A stretch of DNA of 6,000 bases, taken from an uncultured bacterium. GTDB lineage: Bacteria > Planctomycetota > Phycisphaerae > Phycisphaerales > SM1A02. The stretch covers positions 1 through 6,000 of the forward strand of contig CAIPQY010000091.1 of the NCBI GenBank assembly GCA_903867275.1. The letters are read 5' to 3'. The stretch's first letter is position 1, and each line of letters starts with the position of its first letter. Below, piece after piece: positions 1 through 5,687 of this stretch. Made by a program: the position numbers and the translations under genes. A model generated the notes under the pieces. It was given only the letters and a program-made list of their open reading frames with translations. It did not search any database and was not told the origin of the DNA.

Positions 1-363
1 AGCGATCAGGCCGAGATCGATCGTCTGCGCGATCGACAGCTGGACGCGGTCACCGGCGCGAGGCAGCGCCTGCTGATCCGCTGCATGGTGGCGATCAGCC
101 TGACGCTGGTGGTGCTGGGCGAGGTGCTGTCGATCGTGCGGCACGAGCCGCCTCGTACGGAGCATGGCATTCTGGAGACGCTGCGCGACCTGCCGCGCGG
201 TGATGCACTGATGCTGCTCGGCGTGCTGGTGGGCATCGCCACGCCCATCGCGCGCGCGCTGCTGCTGGCCCGCTGGTTCGCGCGTCGCGGCGAACGCGCC
301 ATGGTGATCATCAGCGTGGTGCTGGTGGCGATCATCCTGAGCGGCCTGCTGCTGCGGCACTAG
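1..363 (+). CDS. DUF1634 small integral membrane protein (3' part; start lies left of the window)
   Basis: The frame is open from the first base and ends with TAG at 361-363, giving 120 visible residues. A short charged segment rich in Arg and Asp (about residues 1-23) is followed by three hydrophobic segments at about 24-46, 68-91 and 100-118. The second contains LGVLVGIATPIAR, a pattern I associate with DUF1634 (predicted small membrane proteins, usually 100-130 residues), and the third is a plain hydrophobic helix ending at the C-terminus, also as in that family. The first in-frame ATG (85) falls inside helix 1, so the true start is very probably outside the window. The biochemical role is unknown. 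Members are often encoded next to TauE/SafE-type exporters, so the gene just left of the window would be informative. It converges on rny with 9 bases between the stops. Family assignment is by recognition of the pattern only. Confidence 0.75.
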   Translation, partial: SDQAEIDRLRDRQLDAVTGARQRLLIRCMVAISLTLVVLGEVLSIVRHEPPRTEHGILETLRDLPRGDALMLLGVLVGIATPIARALLLARWFARRGERAMVIISVVLVAIILSGLLLRH

Positions 364-372
364 CCGCTCGCA

Positions 373-1965
373 TCAGCGGGCGTTGGCTTCGGCGCGGAGT
401 TCGCGCAGCACCGTCACCTTGATCTCGCCCGGGAAGGTCATCTCGGCCTCCACGCGCTTGGCCACTTCCTGCGCGATGGCGAAGCAGCGCGCATCGTCGG
501 CCTTGTTGGCATCCACGATCACGCGCACCTCGCGGCCGGCCTGGATGGCGAACGCCTCCTGCACACCGGGCTGCTCCATGGCGATCGACTCCAGCTGCTC
601 GAGCCGCTTGATGTAGTGCTCCATGCTTTCGCGCCGCGCGCCGGGGCGTGCGCCGCTCACCGCGTCGGCCGAGGTGACGATGGGCGTGAAGGGCGTGGTG
701 CAGGGAATGTCGCCGTGATGACCGCCGATCGCGTTCAGCACCGCCTCGCTGGTTTCACCGTGTCGCTTGGCGAAGTCCATGCCGATCGCGGGGTGGCCGC
801 CCTCCACCTCGTGGTCCATGGCCTTGCCGATGTCGTGCAGGAAGCCCGCGCGACGCGCGGTGGCGGCATCCAGGCCAAGCTGGCTCGCGATCAGCTGGCA
901 CAGGAACGCCACCTCGATCGAGTGTCGCAGCACGTTCTGCCCGTAGCTGGTGCGGAAGTGCAGGCGACCCATCATCTCGATCACCTTCGGGTGCAGGCCG
1001 CGCACATCGGCCTCCATGGCCGCGTCCTGACCCGCCTTGATCATGCGCTCGTGCACGTCGCGGCGGCACTGCTCCACCACCTCCTCGATGCGCGTGGGAT
1101 GGATGCGCCCGTCGTTCACCAGCTTCTGCAGCGCCTCCGCGGCCACGGCCTGACGCACGCGATCGAAGCAGCTGACCGAGATCACGCCCGGCGTGTCGTC
1201 GATCAGCACGTCCACGCCGGTCACCTTCTCGAAGTGGCGGATGTTGCGGCCCTCGCGGCCGATCACGCGGCCCTTCAGATCCTCGCTGGGCACCTTCACG
1301 CTGCGCACCGTGCTGTCGCTGCTGGTCTCGCCCGCGTAGCGCTGGATGGCCATCAGCACGATCTCGCGTGCCTGTTCGCGCGACCTGGCTTCCGCGTCGT
1401 GCAGCACCTTCTGCGTCAGCAGCGCGGCGTCGCGCTCGGCGTGCATGCGCACCTCGGCCATCAGCACCTCGCGCGCCTGCTCGGGGGTGAGGCCGCTGAT
1501 CTGGCTCAGGCGATCCTGGATGGCCACGCGCTCGCGGGCCAGCGACTCGCGCACTTCGGCGTGCTGCCGCTCGCCCGCCTGCAGCGCCTTCTCGCGCTCG
1601 TCCATGCGGCGCTCGCGCTGGTCGAGCTGCTCCAGCTTGCGATCGAGGGTTTCCTCGCGGCGGGCGGCGCGCGCCTGCGATTCCTGGATCTCGGCCAGCG
1701 CCTTGTTCACCTTGGCGTCCACCTCGGCGCGGCGCTCGGCGATGCGGCGCTCGGCCTCCAGCTCGATGGTCTTGGCCTTCGACTCGGCGTCGGCGATGGA
1801 GCGGTCGATCAGCCGCAGGCCCTCGCGGCGCATGCGCGAAGCCTGAAACAGCGCGAAGCCGAACACCGCGGCCGCGACGGCCAGCAGCACATAGGTGATC
1901 GGTGCAGCCGCGTTCGGCGCGCCCTGGGCCAGCAGGCCCACGATGGGAGAGGTGGTGGTTGTCAT
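373..1965 (-). CDS. rny: Ribonuclease Y (membrane-anchored endoribonuclease, KH and HD domains)
   Basis: RNase Y makes the initiating endonucleolytic cuts in mRNA turnover from the inner face of the membrane. With the ATG at 1965 the protein has 530 residues, close to the usual ~520. Order: a hydrophobic anchor at about 22-41; a long Glu/Arg/Ala-rich coiled coil at about 45-210; a KH RNA-binding domain at about 222-285 with the GxxG loop GREG at 236-239; and an HD phosphohydrolase domain from about 345, with His348, the metal-binding pair His377-Asp378 in FLHDIGKA, GGHHGD at 414-419 and Asp434 in SADAVSGARPGARRE. The C-terminal FAIQAGREVRVIV is also typical. All expected catalytic residues are present. 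An in-frame TTG at 1977 would add four residues, and a GTG at 1941 would remove eight; ATG is preferred on codon type. None has a Shine-Dalgarno sequence. About 20 residues precede the anchor, more than in many homologues. The gene is transcribed alone, divergent from the ABC-2 permease. Confidence 0.96.
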   Translation of the reverse strand: MTTTTSPIVGLLAQGAPNAAAPITYVLLAVAAAVFGFALFQASRMRREGLRLIDRSIADAESKAKTIELEAERRIAERRAEVDAKVNKALAEIQESQARAARREETLDRKLEQLDQRERRMDEREKALQAGERQHAEVRESLARERVAIQDRLSQISGLTPEQAREVLMAEVRMHAERDAALLTQKVLHDAEARSREQAREIVLMAIQRYAGETSSDSTVRSVKVPSEDLKGRVIGREGRNIRHFEKVTGVDVLIDDTPGVISVSCFDRVRQAVAAEALQKLVNDGRIHPTRIEEVVEQCRRDVHERMIKAGQDAAMEADVRGLHPKVIEMMGRLHFRTSYGQNVLRHSIEVAFLCQLIASQLGLDAATARRAGFLHDIGKAMDHEVEGGHPAIGMDFAKRHGETSEAVLNAIGGHHGDIPCTTPFTPIVTSADAVSGARPGARRESMEHYIKRLEQLESIAMEQPGVQEAFAIQAGREVRVIVDANKADDARCFAIAQEVAKRVEAEMTFPGEIKVTVLRELRAEANAR

Positions 1966-2054
1966 GCGAGTGTCCAAACGGCGCGCCCGTAAGTGGGCGG
2001 AGGCCGGAAAGAGGCGGTGAGCGCCGTCGCGGGCACGGCGGGTTGAGTGGGTGC

Positions 2055-2083
2055 AGTATCGGCCGTCGGGTGGTGGGGGTCAA
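2055..2083 (-). promoter_or_regulatory. Candidate sigma70-type promoter for rny
   Basis: Read on the minus strand, TTGACC (2083-2078; five of six matches to the -35 consensus) is separated by exactly 17 bases from GATACT (2060-2055; four of six matches to the -10 consensus). It lies in the divergent spacer and points towards rny. Transcription would begin near 2048, leaving an untranslated leader of about 80 bases before the ATG at 1965. I see no strong hairpin or repressor palindrome in the leader by eye. In G+C-rich DNA a pair this good with ideal spacing is unlikely to be chance, but the assignment rests on sequence alone. Confidence 0.55.
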
Positions 2084-2138
2084 TCATCTGGCGATGCGAA
2101 GGTGGGCGATTCCACAAAGCCTGCCCCGCCGCGGCTCA

Positions 2139-2144
2139 TAAACT
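2139..2144 (+). promoter_or_regulatory. Possible -10 element for the ABC-2 permease gene, implying a leaderless mRNA
   Basis: TAAACT fits the TANNNT form of a -10 hexamer and is the most A+T-rich spot just before the ATG at 2151. Only six bases separate it from the start codon, so transcription would begin at or within a base or two of the ATG. No Shine-Dalgarno sequence is present to argue against this. There is no convincing -35 at the right distance (2116-2121 is AAAGCC). Weak call. Confidence 0.22.
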
Positions 2145-2150
2145 GCCGAC

Positions 2151-3977
2151 ATGCCCGCCGCCCTGCGCTGGATGAGCGACCTGCTGCCGACCAATCCCAT
2201 CGTGCTTCGGCTGGTGGCGGGTGCGGGTCGTCGAAGGCGCGACCTGCTGGTGCGCGGGGCCACGCTGGGTCTGCTCATGCTGCTGGTGGTGTTCGCGCTG
2301 CTTGGCGAGGGCGGCACGCTGAAGGACATGGCGCAGCGCGGGGCGGGCGCCTTCACGCTGATCAGCTACGCGCAGGTGGCGGCCATCTGCCTGCTCACGC
2401 CGCTGTTCATGGCCGGGGCCATCGCGCAGGAGAGCAATCCGCGCACATGGGAGGTGCTGCTCACCACGCCGCTCAGCAGCGCGCAGATCGTGCTGGGCAA
2501 CCTGATGGGCCGACTCTTCTTCGCGATCGCGCTGCTGGTGGCCACGCTGCCGCTGTGCCTGGTCACGCGCATCTTCGGCGGCGTGCGTGGCAGCGGCATC
2601 TTCGCCAGCTTCACGGTGTCGCTGTGCACGGCCCTGCTTCTTGGAAGCGTGGCGGTGATGCTGAGCGTGATGCGCAGCGCCGGCAAGCGTGGCGTGTTCG
2701 CCTTCTACGCCGCCACGGTGCTCGCGCTGTTCGCCACGTGGGGTGCGGATGTCGCGATGCGCGAGCCGGTGTCCGTCGGCTCGGACGCGGTGCACACCAC
2801 ATGGATCACGCCGTTGAATCCGTTCCTGGCGCTGCGCAGCCAACTCGACTCGAACGCCTACCAGCCGTGGGAGTTCTCGGCAGGCGAGGCCGGGTGGTTG
2901 CGGCGGCAATGGCTCGGCAATCCGCTGGGCGTGATGTCGGTGGGGTCGCTGGTCGCTTCCGCCGTGCTGCTGGGCCTGGCCACGCTGCGTGTGCGTCTGG
3001 TCGGATCGCGCGCCGAAGCCAGCACTGGAATCATGGCACGCCTGCTGCGTCGCGTGAACAAGGTGGGCGAGCGAGCGCCCCGCCGGGTGTGGCACAACCC
3101 GGTCGCCTGGCGGGAGGCGAGTCTTCGGCTCTCCACGCCCGCCGCGCGCGCCGCGCGCTGGGGCCTTTTCATCGTGGGCGTGCTGGCCGCGGTGCTGACG
3201 CTGGTGGCGCATCGAACGGGCGCCATGGGCACCGTGAGCGCGCGGCTGGTGCTGGTCGCGTTGGTGAGCAGTGAAGCGGTGCTTGCATTGCTTGTGGCCA
3301 TCAGTGCAAGCGCCACATCGGTGAGCCGCGAGCGCGAGGACGGCTCGCTCGACATCCTGTTGACGACGCCGATCCAGCCGGGTCCCTATCTGGCGGGCAA
3401 GCTGCGTGGTCTGATCGTGGTGCTGTGGCCAGCGATCGCCACACCATCGATCACGCTGATGCTTGCGGCGATGTACGTGCTGGCGGGAGGCTTTGGAGCC
3501 GCCTCGGTGATGCTGTCGCGACCCATCGGCACGGCCATGCTGGATGTGCCCATGGTGCTTCCGGCGGCGGCATTCGCGTTTCTTCCATGCTTCGCCGGCT
3601 TCATGGCCTTCACGGTGATGGTGGGTCTGCAGTGGAGCGTTGGAAGTCGCGGCGTGATCGGCAGCACGGTGGGCGCGCTCGGCGTGGTGGTGGGGGTGAT
3701 CGCCGTGCTGGGGCTGTGCGGCGCGGCCAGCATGCCGGAAGTGCCGATCCTTGGACCGATCGTGGCGTGCCTGAGTCCGGTGAACCTGGCGCGCGCGGCG
3801 GTGAGTCCCGAGACGGCGTTGCCTGCGTCGTTGGTCGATCCCTCCACCATGCGCGCCGGATTCATCGTCGGCTCGCTGCTGGCGACCATCGGCTACAGCG
3901 TGCTGACCTGGGCGATGCTGGCGGCGATCCGCCGCAGCTTCATGATGACGGTGCGTCGGCTGTCTGGCCTGAAGTGA
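2151..3977 (+). CDS. ABC-2 type transporter permease with two homologous halves
   Basis: A 608-residue polytopic membrane protein that should form the membrane channel of an ABC-2 transporter. Hydrophobic segments lie at about 36-51, 74-92, 122-140, 150-172, 183-198, 258-278, 338-354, 365-390, 420-446, 468-495, 501-525 and 568-593. The ABC-2 signature appears twice: AQES...EVLLTTPLSSAQIVLGN (residues 92-117) and SREREDGSLDILLTTPIQPG (392-411), the latter close to the usual 'E...GTLE.LL.TP' form. Further paired landmarks (NP at 15-16 and 316-317; LNPFLALRS at 222-230 and LSPVNLARA at 541-549) support an internal duplication of about 300 residues. A single family unit is usually about 250-400 residues. 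The substrate cannot be read from sequence; relatives act in drug, lipid or polysaccharide export, or in gliding-type systems. The ATG is the first in frame and puts NP in register with the second half; no Shine-Dalgarno sequence precedes it. No ATPase gene lies beside it. Its last 38 bases overlap the convergent lipoprotein gene. Confidence 0.9.
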   Translation: MPAALRWMSDLLPTNPIVLRLVAGAGRRRRDLLVRGATLGLLMLLVVFALLGEGGTLKDMAQRGAGAFTLISYAQVAAICLLTPLFMAGAIAQESNPRTWEVLLTTPLSSAQIVLGNLMGRLFFAIALLVATLPLCLVTRIFGGVRGSGIFASFTVSLCTALLLGSVAVMLSVMRSAGKRGVFAFYAATVLALFATWGADVAMREPVSVGSDAVHTTWITPLNPFLALRSQLDSNAYQPWEFSAGEAGWLRRQWLGNPLGVMSVGSLVASAVLLGLATLRVRLVGSRAEASTGIMARLLRRVNKVGERAPRRVWHNPVAWREASLRLSTPAARAARWGLFIVGVLAAVLTLVAHRTGAMGTVSARLVLVALVSSEAVLALLVAISASATSVSREREDGSLDILLTTPIQPGPYLAGKLRGLIVVLWPAIATPSITLMLAAMYVLAGGFGAASVMLSRPIGTAMLDVPMVLPAAAFAFLPCFAGFMAFTVMVGLQWSVGSRGVIGSTVGALGVVVGVIAVLGLCGAASMPEVPILGPIVACLSPVNLARAAVSPETALPASLVDPSTMRAGFIVGSLLATIGYSVLTWAMLAAIRRSFMMTVRRLSGLK

Positions 3978-4674
3978 CCGCTTCGGCGCCCTGCGTCGAC
4001 TCCGACAGCCGCGCGCGCACGGCGCGCATCATGGTGCGCTCCGCCGCCTCGTCACGACCGATGGGGGTCCATTGGGTGGGCATGCGATCGGTGCCGTCGT
4101 CACGACCCTTCGCGCGCGGCTCCGTGGTGGTGGTCGTCAGCGTGCTGCTCCAGGTGTTGGTGCGGATGCCGGGCACGAAGCCGCGCTCGATGAACACGCG
4201 CGTGCGAAGTTCCAGGATGCCTTCGTAGGTCTCCAGGTCGAAGCGCGCACGGTCGGTGGGGGAGTCCGGTTGCGCGGCGCCGTTGAATGGCCCCTTGCCG
4301 TCGATCGCTTCGGGTTCGAACTCGGCGGGCATGAACACGAATCGCACGCGGCGGCGTTCGTACTGCACGGTGCTCTGCAGCGTCTGCTCCGGGCCGCTGG
4401 TGTCGGTGCGCCATGGCTCGAAGAAACTGCCGATGGAGCGCGGTTCGGTCTCGATGATGCCGTTGCCGCGGTCGGCGAGCGACGGCGGCATGCCTTCATC
4501 ACGGCCGGTCTCGACGCACGCGTCGAAGGCCCGCGCATAGTCCTGGCTGCCCAGCTGCATCGAGTCGTCGCCCTCCATCGTGTTGCAGCCGGTCAGCGCG
4601 AAGGCGCACATCAGCGCTCCGCCGGCCAATCGGCGCACGCACGCGGTTGCTCGGGTTGGAAGGCGTCGCGACAT
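3940..4674 (-). CDS. Predicted lipoprotein of unknown function
   Basis: 244 residues from ATG at 4674. The N-terminus is a lipoprotein signal: Arg-rich n-region (residues 3-15), hydrophobic stretch (16-28), then lipobox LTGC at 27-30 with Cys30 as the predicted lipidated residue, followed by Asn31 and an acidic, Ser-rich linker. The mature part (about 38-215) has no membrane helix. It carries a compact section with PWR at 87-89, an Arg run with alternating hydrophobics at about 105-116 (YERRRVRFVFMP), and LELRTRVFIERGFVPG at 154-169, which reads as beta-rich. A Thr run (TLTTTTTE, 178-185) and a low-complexity tail end the protein. I do not recognise the fold. The frame stays open rightwards to 5532, but that part is antisense to the peptide permease and has no lipoprotein character; the signal peptide fixes the start at 4674. 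The gene is divergent from the DppB-type gene (42-base spacer) and convergent, with a 38-base overlap, with the ABC-2 permease. Confidence 0.78.
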   Translation of the reverse strand: MSRRLPTRATACVRRLAGGALMCAFALTGCNTMEGDDSMQLGSQDYARAFDACVETGRDEGMPPSLADRGNGIIETEPRSIGSFFEPWRTDTSGPEQTLQSTVQYERRRVRFVFMPAEFEPEAIDGKGPFNGAAQPDSPTDRARFDLETYEGILELRTRVFIERGFVPGIRTNTWSSTLTTTTTEPRAKGRDDGTDRMPTQWTPIGRDEAAERTMMRAVRARLSESTQGAEAVTSGQTADAPSS

Positions 4675-4682
4675 CGGCTCGC

Positions 4683-4690
4683 AGTGTAAT
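4683..4690. promoter_or_regulatory. Overlapping back-to-back -10 elements in the 42-base divergent spacer
   Basis: AGTGTAAT at 4683-4690 reads as a -10 on both strands. On the plus strand TGTAAT (4685-4690) matches the consensus at five of six positions and would start transcription near 4697, about 20 bases before the ATG at 4717. On the minus strand TACACT (4688-4683) matches at four of six and sits eight bases before the lipoprotein ATG, implying a leaderless or nearly leaderless message. No good -35 exists at 16-18 bases on either side; the nearest, TTGGAA at 4656-4661, is 23 bases from the plus-strand -10. The spacer is only 42 bases, so some promoter for both genes should lie here or just inside the coding regions. 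Confidence 0.35.
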
Positions 4691-4716
4691 GTGCCGCACG
4701 GTCGAGCCCCCCGCGC

Positions 4717-5670
4717 ATGCTTCCAAACGTCCTTCGACGACTCGCCATCCTTCCGCCGCTGCTGCTGGCGATCTACACGATCACCTTCGCGCTGGTGTGG
4801 ATCGCGCCGGGCAATCCGATGGATCAGCCGCAGGGTCGCCAGCCGCCTGCCGAGGTGGCCGAGGCCATGAAGCGGCAATACAGGCTCGATGATCCGGTGG
4901 CGTTCTATTTCGACTATCTGGGCAAGGCCACGGGCGTGAGCTGGGTGCTGGGCAAGGCGCCGCGCCCATTCGATCTGGGGCCCAGCCTGCGTCGGCCCGA
5001 CTGGTCGGTGAACGAGATCCTGGCCGACGCGCTGCCCGTGAGCGTGACGCTGGGTGCGGCGGCCATGCTGTTGGCGATGGTGATCGGATTGACGGCCGGC
5101 ACGCTGAGCGGCCTGCGCCCGCGTTCGTGGGTGGACGCATCGGGTCAGGTGCTGGCCATGATCGGCATCAGCGTTCCAAGCTTCGTGATCGGCGCGGGTC
5201 TGCTGATCGTGTTCGCGGCCAAGCTGCGCTGGCTTCCGGTGGGTGGTTGGGGCTCGCTGTCGCAGCTGGCGCTGCCGGCGATCGCGCTGTCGCTGCCGTT
5301 CGCCGCCACCATCGCGCGCATGGTGCGCGTGGGCATGATCGAGCAGATGCACTCGGATCACGCGCGCACCGCGCGTGCCAAGGGCCTGTCGCGCGGCCAG
5401 GTGGCGCGTCGGCATGCGCTGAAGAACGCGTTCCTGCCGGTGCTGAGCTGGCTCGGGCCCGCCACGGCCGTCGCCTTCACCGGCAGCTTCGTGGTGGAGA
5501 AGGTGTTCGCGGTGCCGGGCCTCGGGCGTCACTTCGTGGACGCGGTGCTTGGCAAGGATCTCACGCTGGTGATGGGCATCACGCTCACCTATGGATTGCT
5601 GGTGGCGCTGCTCAACCTCGCTGTGGACATGCTGTATGCGTGGGTGGATCCGCGCATCCGCGCGGCGTGA
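4717..5670 (+). CDS. Peptide ABC transporter permease, DppB/OppB type
   Basis: One of the two membrane subunits of a dipeptide/oligopeptide (or nickel or glutathione class) importer; it normally pairs with a DppC-type permease, two ATPases and a periplasmic binding protein. The protein has 317 residues, a normal length. Hydrophobic segments lie at about 10-30, 108-131, 143-169, 184-205, 240-262 and 284-308, with the family's long external loop after helix 1 that includes APGNPMD at 30-36 (often PGDP in relatives). The cytoplasmic EAA-type loop that docks the ATPase is clear at about 215-243: ARTARAKGLSRGQVARRHAL, then KNAFLPVL. It is followed by GSFVVEKVFAVPGLG (256-270) and the terminal DPRIR (311-315), both hallmarks. 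ATG at 4717 starts directly before helix 1; no Shine-Dalgarno sequence precedes it. The gene stands alone on its strand, with no dppC following. The probable binding-protein gene faces it three bases away. The exact substrate, and so the choice between dppB and oppB, cannot be decided. Confidence 0.94.
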   Translation: MLPNVLRRLAILPPLLLAIYTITFALVWIAPGNPMDQPQGRQPPAEVAEAMKRQYRLDDPVAFYFDYLGKATGVSWVLGKAPRPFDLGPSLRRPDWSVNEILADALPVSVTLGAAAMLLAMVIGLTAGTLSGLRPRSWVDASGQVLAMIGISVPSFVIGAGLLIVFAAKLRWLPVGGWGSLSQLALPAIALSLPFAATIARMVRVGMIEQMHSDHARTARAKGLSRGQVARRHALKNAFLPVLSWLGPATAVAFTGSFVVEKVFAVPGLGRHFVDAVLGKDLTLVMGITLTYGLLVALLNLAVDMLYAWVDPRIRAA

Positions 5671-5687
5671 CCGTCAGGGGGCGGTCG
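5650..5687. terminator. Two consecutive hairpins at a convergent gene junction
   Basis: The first is a perfect 6-bp G/C-only stem, CCGCGC (5650-5655) with GCGCGG (5660-5665), around the loop ATCC. The second pairs GACCG (5669-5673) with CGGTC (5682-5686), extendable by one T-G pair (5668/5687), around an eight-base loop. They span the stop codons of the peptide permease gene and the binding-protein gene and could act on transcripts from either side. Neither is followed by a T run, so this is not a textbook intrinsic terminator, and the first hairpin lies inside coding sequence. Confidence 0.28.

Noticed and set aside
364..379. Possible terminator hairpin between the DUF1634 gene and rny (CCGCT, six-base loop, AGCGG)
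   Set aside because: Only five base pairs, no T run, and partly inside rny coding sequence. Too weak to annotate.
616..1992. Long plus-strand open frame (458 codons) opposite rny
   Set aside because: It is antisense to a well-conserved RNase Y. The product is His-, Ala- and Leu-rich with no domain, as expected of a shadow frame in G+C-rich DNA.
755..2083. Minus-strand open frame (442 codons) overlapping rny in another frame
   Set aside because: It gives an Arg-, Gly- and Pro-rich product without structure and runs through the rny promoter region; it is a frame-shifted shadow of rny.
2051..3274. Plus-strand open frame (407 codons) starting upstream of the ABC-2 permease
   Set aside because: It is a different frame across the permease gene with low-complexity Arg/Gly/Ala content; the permease frame carries the membrane helices and ABC-2 motifs.
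4011..4027. GCGCGC...GCGCGC hairpin downstream of the ABC-2 permease stop
   Set aside because: Alternating GC in coding sequence of the lipoprotein gene pairs with itself readily; no T run follows, so composition explains it.
2524..5286. Three GCGATCGC octamers resembling cyanobacterial HIP1
   Set aside because: Only about three copies in 6 kb, explained by the general GATC excess and G+C richness. Gene content does not point to a cyanobacterium.
4675..5532. Upstream extension of the lipoprotein frame to 5532
   Set aside because: This part is antisense to the DppB-type permease and is His/Arg/Gln-rich. The signal peptide and lipobox directly after the ATG at 4674 mark the real start.
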